Assembly: GCF_014873915.1 (NCBI RefSeq)
Contig: NZ_JADBEJ010000001.1
Span: 1,054,001-1,118,000, forward strand
DNA length: 64,000 bases
Direction of reading: 5' to 3'
DNA from: Amycolatopsis roodepoortensis
GTDB taxonomy: Bacteria > Actinomycetota > Actinomycetes > Mycobacteriales > Pseudonocardiaceae
Shown here: piece after piece, positions 16,851 through 24,307 of the stretch
Layout of the letters: each line of letters begins with the position of its first letter
Numbering within the stretch: position 1 is the stretch's first letter
Notes under the pieces: model-generated
The model's input: only the letters and a program-made list of their open reading frames with translations
What the model was told of the DNA's origin: nothing
Databases searched by the model: none
Translations under genes and position numbers: made by a program

Positions 16851-17663
16851 TCAGCGGATGCCGGCGCGGCGCAGTTGCTGGCCGAGTTCCGCGGTGATTT
16901 CGGCGAGGAGCTCGCCGACGCGCCGGGCGTCGGCGTCGGTGACTTCGGTGACCGGCATGGAGCAGCTGATCGCGTCGGTGCCGGGGATGCGATACGGGAT
17001 CACGGCCGCGACGCAGCGCACGCCGAGGCTGCCTTCCTCGACTTCCGAGGCATAGCCGCGTTCGCGGGTCGTCGCGCATTCGGCGTGCAGCGCCTCGACG
17101 GTGGTGATGGTGTTCGGGGTGAGCGCCGACAGCTCTCCGGTCAAGAGCCCGTCGATCTCGTCGTGCGTCAGTTCGGCCAGTAACGCCTTCCCCAGCGCGG
17201 TCGCGTGGGTGGGCAGCGTGCGGCCGACGCGGGAGACGAGATGCGTCGAGTGCCGGGACTCGCGCGTCTCCAGGTAGACGACGTCGGTGCCTTCGCGGCG
17301 CGCGAAATGCGCGGTGTAGCCGGTCTTCTCCCGGATCCGCTCCAGCGCCTCGGTCGCGTACGGGACGATCGGGTCGCGGTCCAGATACGCCGTGCCGCAG
17401 ATCAGCGCGCGGACGCCGAGGCGGTAGCGGGCGGTGTTCGGGTCCACCTCCAGCCAGCCTGCTTCGAGCAGGGTGCGGAGCAGCCCGTGCAGGCTCGACC
17501 GGGGGAAACCGGTGCGCGCGTGGAGATCCGACAGGGAAAGCCACACGTCGTTCGCGGCGAAGGTCTCGATGAGGTCGATCGCCCGCCGGGCCGATTTGAC
17601 CCCGGCGGGTTCGGCGGCGGGCGCGCCGTTCGCCACGGTGACAGCGGCTTCCTGCTGTGGCAT
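16851..17663 (-). CDS. IclR family transcriptional regulator
   Basis: A 270-residue IclR-type regulator: N-terminal winged helix at about 20-85 (KSARRAIDLIETFA ... LSDLHARTGFPRSSLHGLLRTLLEAGWL) and a C-terminal effector domain with THLVSRVGRTLPTHATALGKALLAEL and the typical RGYASEVEEGSLGVRCVAAVI. It probably binds a uronate or aldarate intermediate and controls the surrounding pathway. The start MPQQEAAV has GGAGG 6 bp upstream; the frame continues 28 codons further but without similarity. It reads divergently from the transporter, with two inverted repeats in between. Confidence 0.9.
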   Translation of the reverse strand: MPQQEAAVTVANGAPAAEPAGVKSARRAIDLIETFAANDVWLSLSDLHARTGFPRSSLHGLLRTLLEAGWLEVDPNTARYRLGVRALICGTAYLDRDPIVPYATEALERIREKTGYTAHFARREGTDVVYLETRESRHSTHLVSRVGRTLPTHATALGKALLAELTHDEIDGLLTGELSALTPNTITTVEALHAECATTRERGYASEVEEGSLGVRCVAAVIPYRIPGTDAISCSMPVTEVTDADARRVGELLAEITAELGQQLRRAGIR

Positions 17664-17727
17664 CCGCGCTCCTCCATCCGGCCGTTGACTTGTGACTCCG
17701 GCCATATTAGCGTCCCGAACAGCGTTC

Positions 17728-17743
17728 TTATGGATGAACATAA
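17728..17743. promoter_or_regulatory. Candidate IclR operator 1 (TTATG-N6-CATAA)
   Basis: A 5-bp inverted repeat TTATG/CATAA spaced by 6, in the divergent promoter region of the regulator and the symporter. Its centre is exactly 33 bp (three helical turns) from the second repeat. The two share the segment ATGGATG. Confidence 0.6.
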
Positions 17744-17760
17744 TCACTATAACAGACTCC

Positions 17761-17776
17761 GTTCATGGATGTGAAC
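17761..17776. promoter_or_regulatory. Candidate IclR operator 2 (GTTCA-N6-TGAAC)
   Basis: A 5-bp inverted repeat GTTCA/TGAAC spaced by 6. It lies 41 bp before the symporter start and on the same helix face as operator 1, a layout common for IclR tetramers. Confidence 0.6.
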
Positions 17777-17817
17777 AGGTCGGGCTGGGCCTTCGTGAAC
17801 GCGGAAAGGAGTCAACG

Positions 17818-19329
17818 GTGCACGTACTCGACTGGGCGATGGTCTGCGCGTATTTCGCGTTGATGGTCGTGATCGGCTGGTGGTCGCACAAGCGGATCCA
17901 CGATGTGAAGGACTTCTTCACCGCCGGGGGGCGAATGCCCTGGTGGCTGACCGGGATCTCGCACCATATGTCCGGCTACAGCGCGGTGCTGTTCGTCGCC
18001 TACGCGGGCGTGGCCTACACGAGCGGGATCACCGTCTACTTCTGGGGCATGGCCAGTATCGGCATCGGCGTCGGTATCGGCAGCTGGCTGTTCGCCGCCC
18101 GGTGGAACAGGCTCCGGTCGAAGCTGGGGGTGGCCTCCCCGCTCGAGTACCTAGCGCGGCGGTTCAACGTCCCGACGCAGCAGGCGCTCGCGTGGAGCGG
18201 CAGCCTGCTGAAGATCTTCGACATCGCGGCGAAGTGGTTCGCGATCGCCACGATCCTCAACGTCTTCGCCGGGGTGGACTACACCTGGGGCATCATCATC
18301 ACCGGCTCGGTCACGCTGGTCTACTGCACCGTCGGCGGTCTTTGGGCCGACGCGCTCACCGACTTCGGCCAGTTCGTGATCCAGGCGATCGCGGCCATCG
18401 CCATGCTCTGGGTGGTGCTGGGCAAACTCGGCGGCGTCTCCGGTCTGTGGACGATGTGGGGCGACCTCCCGCCGAGCCACCTCAACCCGACCACGTCGAA
18501 GTTCACCACCATCGTGTTGCTCGTCTACGTGCTGGTGAAAACCCTGGAGTACAACGGCGGTATGTGGAACCTGGCGCAGCGCTACATGGCCGCGCCGGAC
18601 ACGCACGCGGCACGCCGGGGCGCGCGGCTCTCCTCGATCCTGTACCTGGTGTGGCCGCTGTTCATGATGTTCCCGATGTTCGCGGCCCCATTGCTGATCC
18701 CGAACATCGAGAACCCGGACAACGCCTACGCGATCATGACGACGACGTTCCTGCCGCCGGGCCTGATCGGGCTGGTGCTGGCGGGCATCTTCTCCCACAC
18801 GATGGCGATGGTGTCGTCCGACGCGAACGCGATCTCCGCGGTCATCACGCGTGACATGCTGCCGGTGCTGATCAAGAAGACCCGCCGGTGGACCGAGGCG
18901 CAGGGCCTGCTGGCCGCCCGCATCACGACCGCGATCTTCATCGTGCTGACCATGGCGGTCGCCACGCAGGCGCCCAAACTCGGCGGTGTGCTCGGGATCG
19001 TGGTGCTCTGGGTCGCGGCTCTGATGGGCCCGATCTCGGTACCGCTGCTGCTCGGCATGCTCCCGTGGTTCCGCCGATCCGGCTCCCGCGCGGCGCTGGT
19101 CTCGTGGGCGGGCGGTCTCATCGCCTACGCGATCGCCTACTACGGCTTCAAGGCCACCCTCGCGGTCACCGTGTCCACCCCGATCCTGGTCTCGCTGGGG
19201 CTGTTCATCGGGCTCGGCTTCCTCATGCCCGAGCGCACGGCCGCCACCGACGAGATCATCGACACGATCGACCGCGACGACGACGTCACCCCCACCAAGT
19301 CGCAGGACGGCACCACCGTGCCCGCCTGA
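17818..19329 (+). CDS. Sodium:solute symporter (SSS family), probable uronate/aldarate uptake
   Basis: A 503-residue integral membrane protein with about 13 hydrophobic helices, the size of SSS-family transporters. Typical features are WWSHKRIHDVKDFFTAGGRMPWWLTGISHHMSGYSA near the N-terminus (helix 1 and the Na+ site region), ALTDFGQFVIQAI in the middle and GIFSHTMAMVSSDANAISAVITRD later. The GTG start at 17818 has a strong AAAGGAG site; the frame runs on upstream through the operator region and is not used. As first gene of the glucarate operon it very probably imports the uronic or aldaric acid used by the following enzymes; substrate is inferred from context only. Confidence 0.88.
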   Translation: MHVLDWAMVCAYFALMVVIGWWSHKRIHDVKDFFTAGGRMPWWLTGISHHMSGYSAVLFVAYAGVAYTSGITVYFWGMASIGIGVGIGSWLFAARWNRLRSKLGVASPLEYLARRFNVPTQQALAWSGSLLKIFDIAAKWFAIATILNVFAGVDYTWGIIITGSVTLVYCTVGGLWADALTDFGQFVIQAIAAIAMLWVVLGKLGGVSGLWTMWGDLPPSHLNPTTSKFTTIVLLVYVLVKTLEYNGGMWNLAQRYMAAPDTHAARRGARLSSILYLVWPLFMMFPMFAAPLLIPNIENPDNAYAIMTTTFLPPGLIGLVLAGIFSHTMAMVSSDANAISAVITRDMLPVLIKKTRRWTEAQGLLAARITTAIFIVLTMAVATQAPKLGGVLGIVVLWVAALMGPISVPLLLGMLPWFRRSGSRAALVSWAGGLIAYAIAYYGFKATLAVTVSTPILVSLGLFIGLGFLMPERTAATDEIIDTIDRDDDVTPTKSQDGTTVPA

Positions 19330-19375
19330 CCGGGCCCGTACCCGGGACCATCCACAAAGAACGAAAGAGAAATCC

Positions 19376-20320
19376 ATGGCAGAGCGCAAGATCGAACTCG
19401 ACGGCCTACTGGCGTTCCCCCTGACCCCCTTCACCGAGGGGCTGGAACTGAACCTCGACGCGTTCGCGGAAACCGTCGAGAGCCACGTGGCCGCCGGAGC
19501 CGGCGCGCTGTTCGTCGCCTGCGGCACGGGCGAATTCAGCTCGCTGTCCCCGGACGAGCACGCAGCGATCCTGCGCAAGGCTCGTGAGGTCGTCGCCGGG
19601 CGGGTGCCCGTGTGGGTCGGCGCGGGCGGAGGAGCGGCGTCGGCCCGCGCCGGGATCGCGGCGGCGGAGGCGGGCGGCGCGGACGGCGTCCTCCTCCTGC
19701 CGCCGTACCTGGTCACCGGTCCGCCGTCCGGCCTGGTCGACCACGTGCGGTACGCCGTCGGGGACTCCTCGATCCCGGTGATCGTCTACCACCGTTCCAC
19801 CGGCGTTTTCACCCCGGACTCGGCCGTCGACCTGCTCGGCATCCCGTCGGTGGTCGGCATCAAGGACGGCTTCGGCGACGTCGAGCTCATGAGCCGGATC
19901 ATCACCACGATCCGCTCCGCCGGCACCGACCGGGCCAAGGATTTCCTGTTCTTCAACGGTCTCCCGACGGCGGAGGTCTCCGCGCGCGCCTACGCCGCGG
20001 TAGGCGTCGCGCGGTACTCCTCGGCCGTGCACTGCTTCGCTCCCGAGATCGCGGCCCGCTTCCACCGCGCGCTCGCGGAGAACGACGACGCCGTCATGGA
20101 GGCGCTGCTCGCCGGCTTCTACCTGCCGCTCGTGGCGCTGCGGGACGAAGGGAAGGGCTTCGCCGTGTCGCTGGTCAAGGCCGCCGCGCGCCTGCGGGGT
20201 GACAAGGTCGGCACGGTCCGGCCGCCGCTGGTCGAGCCCACCGCGGACCAGATCGCCCGCCTGGAGAAGATCATCGACGACGGGTTCGCCGTCCTCAAGT
20301 CCGTCGAGGCCGGTGCCTGA
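19376..20320 (+). CDS. kdgD: 5-dehydro-4-deoxyglucarate dehydratase
   Basis: A 314-residue class I aldolase-fold enzyme of the DHDPS superfamily. The Schiff-base lysine is K163 in SVVGIKDGFGDVE and the tyrosine is Y138 in IVYHRSTG; GTGEFSSLSPDEH matches 5-dehydro-4-deoxyglucarate dehydratases (EC 4.2.1.41) rather than lysine-pathway synthases. It decarboxylates and dehydrates 5-dehydro-4-deoxy-D-glucarate to 2,5-dioxopentanoate. It follows the symporter by 46 bp and its stop is 2 bp before glucarate dehydratase, so the two are translated together. Confidence 0.92.
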   Translation: MAERKIELDGLLAFPLTPFTEGLELNLDAFAETVESHVAAGAGALFVACGTGEFSSLSPDEHAAILRKAREVVAGRVPVWVGAGGGAASARAGIAAAEAGGADGVLLLPPYLVTGPPSGLVDHVRYAVGDSSIPVIVYHRSTGVFTPDSAVDLLGIPSVVGIKDGFGDVELMSRIITTIRSAGTDRAKDFLFFNGLPTAEVSARAYAAVGVARYSSAVHCFAPEIAARFHRALAENDDAVMEALLAGFYLPLVALRDEGKGFAVSLVKAAARLRGDKVGTVRPPLVEPTADQIARLEKIIDDGFAVLKSVEAGA

Positions 20321-20322
20321 AG

Positions 20323-21579
20323 ATGAAGGTTCTCGACGTCGTCCTGACCCCGGTCGCCTTCGCCGACCCTCCGCTGCTCAACGCGATGGGCGTGCACGAG
20401 CCCTTCGCGTTGCGCGGTGTCGTCCAGCTGATCTGCGAAGACGGCGTGGTGGGCCTCGGCGAGTCCTACGGTGACCTCGCGTTCCTCGAGCAGGTCAGGA
20501 AGGTGCTCCCGGAACTCAAGGGGCACGACGTGTTCGACCTGCCCGGCCTCCGCCGGAAGGTCGCCACCACCCTCGGCGAGGTCGTCTTCGCCGACGCGCA
20601 CGGCCTCACCGGCGGCTTTTCCGTCAGCAAGACCGTCGCCAGCGTGTACTCGCTGTTCGAGGTGGCCGCGCTCGACGCGCAGGGCCACTACCTCGGCAGG
20701 CCGGTGGTGGACCTGCTCGGCGGCAAGGCACGCGACAAGGTCGACTTCTCCGCCTACCTGTTCTACAAGTTCGGCGCCCACATCGGTGCCGAGGAGGACT
20801 CGTGGGGCGAGGTGACCACGCCGGAGGCGCTCGTCGGCGAGGCACGCCGCATGGTCGAGGAGTACGGCTTCGGTTCCATCAAGCTGAAGGGCGGCGCCTT
20901 CGACCCCGACCAGGAGATGGACGGGATCCGCGCGCTCGCGGACGCTTTCCCGGACCACCCGCTCCGCATCGACCCGAACGCGGCGTGGACCGTCGAGACC
21001 GGGATCCGGGTCGCCGAAGAACTCGACGGCGTCCTGGAGTACCTCGAAGACCCGACGCCGGGCATCGAGGGCATGGCGCGGGTCGCGGAGAAGGCGAACA
21101 TGCCGCTGGCCACGAACATGTGTGTCGTGCGCTTCGCGGACATCGAGCCGGCGTTCCGGCAGCGGGCGGTCGGCGTAATACTTTCGGACCATCATTACTG
21201 GGGTGGCCTGCGGGACACCCAAGCCCTCTCGACCACGGCGGAATGCTTCGACGTGGGGCTGTCCATGCATTCGAACAGTCATCTCGGGATCAGTCTGGCC
21301 GCTATGGTGCACGTGGCCGCGGCGACGCCGCACCTGACCTACGCCTGCGACACCCACTGGCCGTGGAAGACGGCCGACGTCATCGCCCCGGGTGCGCTGG
21401 AGTTCGCCGACGGTGCGGTCGCGGTGCCCGACAAGCCCGGGCTCGGGGTCGAACTCGACCCCGACGCGCTGGCGCGGGCCCATGAAGACTATGTCCGAAG
21501 TGGACAGACCAAACGGGATGACGTGACCTATATGCGGAAGTTCGTCGGAAGCTTCGAACCGAACACGGCACGGTGGTGA
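20323..21579 (+). CDS. gudD: Glucarate dehydratase (enolase superfamily)
   Basis: A 418-residue enolase-superfamily enzyme. The KxK general base is K187/K189 in SIKLKGG; metal ligands lie in RIDPNAAW, YLEDPTPG and the following TNMCVV, and the second base/dyad region reads SDHHYWGGL and SMHSNSHLGISLA, all typical of glucarate dehydratases (EC 4.2.1.40). It dehydrates D-glucarate (or related aldarates) to 5-dehydro-4-deoxyglucarate, the substrate of the gene just upstream. The gene starts 2 bp after kdgD and ends 4 bp before the uncharacterised gene. Confidence 0.92.
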   Translation: MKVLDVVLTPVAFADPPLLNAMGVHEPFALRGVVQLICEDGVVGLGESYGDLAFLEQVRKVLPELKGHDVFDLPGLRRKVATTLGEVVFADAHGLTGGFSVSKTVASVYSLFEVAALDAQGHYLGRPVVDLLGGKARDKVDFSAYLFYKFGAHIGAEEDSWGEVTTPEALVGEARRMVEEYGFGSIKLKGGAFDPDQEMDGIRALADAFPDHPLRIDPNAAWTVETGIRVAEELDGVLEYLEDPTPGIEGMARVAEKANMPLATNMCVVRFADIEPAFRQRAVGVILSDHHYWGGLRDTQALSTTAECFDVGLSMHSNSHLGISLAAMVHVAAATPHLTYACDTHWPWKTADVIAPGALEFADGAVAVPDKPGLGVELDPDALARAHEDYVRSGQTKRDDVTYMRKFVGSFEPNTARW

Positions 21580-21583
21580 CGAG

Positions 21584-22729
21584 GTGAAGGTCACCGGATA
21601 CGCCTACCCCTGGGACGTCGTCGACGATCCCGGCTTCGTCGAGCGCGTACGGGAACTCGGCGTCGACGAGGTCGCCGTCGCCGTGTCGTACCACAGCGCC
21701 CGGGCGGCGACGCCCTGGTCGCCGGAGCGCACTTCGGTCGTCGCGCGTCACGCGGCGCTGTACCGCCCGGTGTGTGAGGAGGCGTGGGGTGAGCTGAAGC
21801 CCGCCGAGCCGGACTGGGTCGAAAGCCGCGACAGCGCCGGCGACGCCGTCCGGACGCTGAACGGCGCGGGGATCCCGGCCGCGGCGTGGATTGTGCTGAC
21901 CCATAATTCGCAGCTGGGCACGGAGTTCCCGGATTTCACCGTGCGCAACTGTTTCGGCGAGCGGTATCCGTGGGCGCTGTGTCCCGGCCAGCCCGCGGTC
22001 CGGGAGTACGCGGCGAACGTGACGGCGGAGAGCCTCGCCGGGCTCGACTTCGCCACGGTCATCCTCGAGGCCTGCGGTCCGCTCGGCGCCGTGCACCAGC
22101 ACCAGCACGAGAAGACCGACGGCGTCTGGTCGCCCGCGGTGGCCCGGCTGCTCTCGATCTGCTGCTGCGACGAGTGTCTCGATGCTTGGGCCGCGGCGGG
22201 GCAGGACCCGGCGAAGGCGCTGGGCAAGCTGCGGGCCGAGGTCCGGCGGCTGATCGACAGCGGCGACCTCCGGGCGACCGAGGACAAGATCCTGCCCACC
22301 CTGCGGCAGGTCCTGCTCGACACGCGCCAGAACGCGACCGACGCTCTTCGGCGCGCGGTGCTCGAGAAGATCCCGGATGGGCCACGGATCGTGCTGCACG
22401 GCGCGATGGACCCGTGGGTCACCGGCGCGCTGCCGGGGCTGACGCCGTCGGCCCCGGACGACGTCGACGCGGTGGTGCTGCAGAACTGGGCACCCGGCCG
22501 TCCCAGCGTCGGCGCCGTCGCGGCGGCACGGGCGAAACTGCCGGAGAAGGTCGCCGTCGGTAGCTACATCACCGCGGTGGCCGCCAGCCCGGTGCCCGAC
22601 ATCGAGGCCTACACCATCGAACTCGGCAAGGCGGGCGCCGCCGAGCTGCACCTGTACCACCTCGGCCTCGCCGGCCCGGGGCGCTGGGCGGATCTCATCG
22701 CCGCCGTCAGCGCCGCGCAAGAACTCTAG
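21584..22729 (+). CDS. Uncharacterised, possibly TIM-barrel glycosidase-like protein in the glucarate operon
   Basis: A 381-residue protein I cannot place with certainty. It starts with GTG 4 bp after gudD, with a weak GACGAG site. Visible features are an opening YAYPWDVVDDPGFVERVRELG typical of a first TIM-barrel strand, SYHSARAATPW, AAWIVLTHNSQLG, a segment RNCFGERYPWALCPGQPAVREYAANV, then VILEACGPLG, a cysteine cluster CCCDEC, and VVLQNWAPG, VGSYITAV and AELHLYHLGLAG near the end. The alternation of strands and helices and ALCPGQPAVREY recall poorly known glycoside-hydrolase-like (GHL) families. There is no signal peptide. Being locked between gudD and the dehydrogenase gene (12 bp), it very likely serves uronate use, for example freeing a uronic acid from an imported oligosaccharide. 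Confidence 0.6.
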   Translation: MKVTGYAYPWDVVDDPGFVERVRELGVDEVAVAVSYHSARAATPWSPERTSVVARHAALYRPVCEEAWGELKPAEPDWVESRDSAGDAVRTLNGAGIPAAAWIVLTHNSQLGTEFPDFTVRNCFGERYPWALCPGQPAVREYAANVTAESLAGLDFATVILEACGPLGAVHQHQHEKTDGVWSPAVARLLSICCCDECLDAWAAAGQDPAKALGKLRAEVRRLIDSGDLRATEDKILPTLRQVLLDTRQNATDALRRAVLEKIPDGPRIVLHGAMDPWVTGALPGLTPSAPDDVDAVVLQNWAPGRPSVGAVAAARAKLPEKVAVGSYITAVAASPVPDIEAYTIELGKAGAAELHLYHLGLAGPGRWADLIAAVSAAQEL

Positions 22730-22741
22730 GAGACGCAAAAA

Positions 22742-24202
22742 ATGAGCCAGGCAACGGATCCCGCCACGCTCGAACAGATCCTCGCGGCCGCCGCCGATGC
22801 GGCAGGCACGACGGCGGCCGCGACCCCAGCCCAGCGCGCCGGATGGCTGAACGCGGCGGCGGACGCCCTCGACGCGGCCGCCGACGAGCTGATCGCGCTG
22901 GCAAACCGGGAGACTCATCTCCCGGCCTCCCCGCGGCTGCAGGGCGAGCTGAAGCGCACGACGTTCCAGCTGCGCCTGTTCGGCGAGGTGCTGGCCGACG
23001 GCGAGTTCCTCGGCGCCACGGTCGACCACGCGGACGCCGCGTGGCCGATGGGACCGCGGCCGGACATCCGTCGGCTGCTCACCCCGATCGGGCCGGTGCT
23101 GGTGTTCGCCGCCAGCAACTTCCCGTTCGCGTTCAGTGTCGCGGGCGGCGACACCGCGTCGGCGCTGGCCGCGGGCTGCCCGGTCGTGCTCAAAGCGCAC
23201 TCGGGGCACCCGGAGCTGTCCGCCCGCACCGGTGAGATCCTGCGTGACGCGCTGGTCAAGGCCGGTGCGCCGGAGGGGATCTTCGCGGTCGTCCACGGTC
23301 AGCAGAACGGTGTCACGGCGCTGAAGGACCCGAGGATCCAGGCGGCGTCGTTCACCGGTTCCGTGCCGGGCGGGCGCGCGCTGTTCGACATCGCGACCTC
23401 GCGGCCGTCGCCGATCCCGTTCTACGGCGAACTCGGCAGCGTCAACCCGGTCGTCGTCACGCGGGCAGCGATCGACGCGCGTGGTGAAGCGATCGCCAAG
23501 GGCTACGCGGGCTCGTTCACCCTTGGTGCCGGGCAGTTCTGCACCAAACCGGGGCTGCTGTTCCTGCCCGAGGGCCACGGCCTCGAAGACACGCTGCGCG
23601 AGGCCGTCGCGGCGGTCCCGGCGCAGCCGATGCTCAACGAGCGGATCGCGGCCGGATTCGCCGACGGGCTGGCGAAGCTGAGCGAGGTCGCCGGTGTCGA
23701 GGTGCTGTCGGAATCCGGTGGTACGGAAGGGATCTCGCACGGTGCGACCCTGCTCGCCACCACCGCCAAGGCCTTCCTGGCCGACGCCGACACCGTCCGC
23801 GAGGAATGCTTCGGCCCCGCTTCGCTCATCGTCACCTACGCCGATCAGGACGAGCTGATCAGCCTGCTCGGCGTGATGGAACCCGGGCTCACCGCGACGA
23901 TCCAGGGTGAAGAGTCCGATGTGGACTGGATCCGCCCGGTGCTCCCGTCGCTCACCCGCGTCGCCGGCCGTCTCCTGTGGAACGACTGGCCGACCGGCGT
24001 CACGGTCACCTGGGCACAGGAACACGGTGGTCCCTACCCGGCGACCACCGCGCCGACCAGTACCTCGGTCGGCACCGCCGCGATCGAGCGGTTCCTGCGA
24101 CCGATCGCCTGGCAGGGCTTCCCCGACGAGCTCCTGCCGGAACCGTTGCAGGAGAACAACCCGTGGGACCTGCCCCGCAGGACCGACGGGAAGCGCCAGT
24201 AA
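22742..24202 (+). CDS. Aldehyde dehydrogenase (NADP+), probable 2,5-dioxovalerate dehydrogenase
   Basis: A 486-residue aldehyde dehydrogenase. The catalytic cysteine is C267 in GAGQFCTKPGL and the general base is E230 in YGELGSVNP; cofactor-binding segments include ASNFPFAFSVAGGDTASALAAGCPVVLKAH and SFTGSVPGGRAL. The GQFCTKPGL/AHSGHP pattern is that of the ketoglutarate-semialdehyde group (EC 1.2.1.26). It would oxidise 2,5-dioxopentanoate to 2-oxoglutarate, completing the pathway begun by uronate dehydrogenase. The ATG has a CTAGGAG site. It is the last gene before a strong hairpin. Confidence 0.9.
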   Translation: MSQATDPATLEQILAAAADAAGTTAAATPAQRAGWLNAAADALDAAADELIALANRETHLPASPRLQGELKRTTFQLRLFGEVLADGEFLGATVDHADAAWPMGPRPDIRRLLTPIGPVLVFAASNFPFAFSVAGGDTASALAAGCPVVLKAHSGHPELSARTGEILRDALVKAGAPEGIFAVVHGQQNGVTALKDPRIQAASFTGSVPGGRALFDIATSRPSPIPFYGELGSVNPVVVTRAAIDARGEAIAKGYAGSFTLGAGQFCTKPGLLFLPEGHGLEDTLREAVAAVPAQPMLNERIAAGFADGLAKLSEVAGVEVLSESGGTEGISHGATLLATTAKAFLADADTVREECFGPASLIVTYADQDELISLLGVMEPGLTATIQGEESDVDWIRPVLPSLTRVAGRLLWNDWPTGVTVTWAQEHGGPYPATTAPTSTSVGTAAIERFLRPIAWQGFPDELLPEPLQENNPWDLPRRTDGKRQ

Positions 24203-24205
24203 CAC

Positions 24206-24251
24206 CTCGTGAGTGGTAAGGACGGTTCTAACCGTCCTTACCACTCACGAG
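24206..24251. terminator. Perfect 22-bp hairpin terminator (CGTGAGTGGT family)
   Basis: Arms 24206-24227 and 24230-24251 are perfectly complementary with only CT between them. It follows the dehydrogenase stop by 4 bp and precedes the PL8 gene, so it may separate the lyase from the catabolic operon. Confidence 0.8.
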
Positions 24252-24307
24252 CCCCAGCACCCGCCGCCGCCCTTGTTGCCGTATTTCGACCTTTGGGAGG
24301 CACTGTC

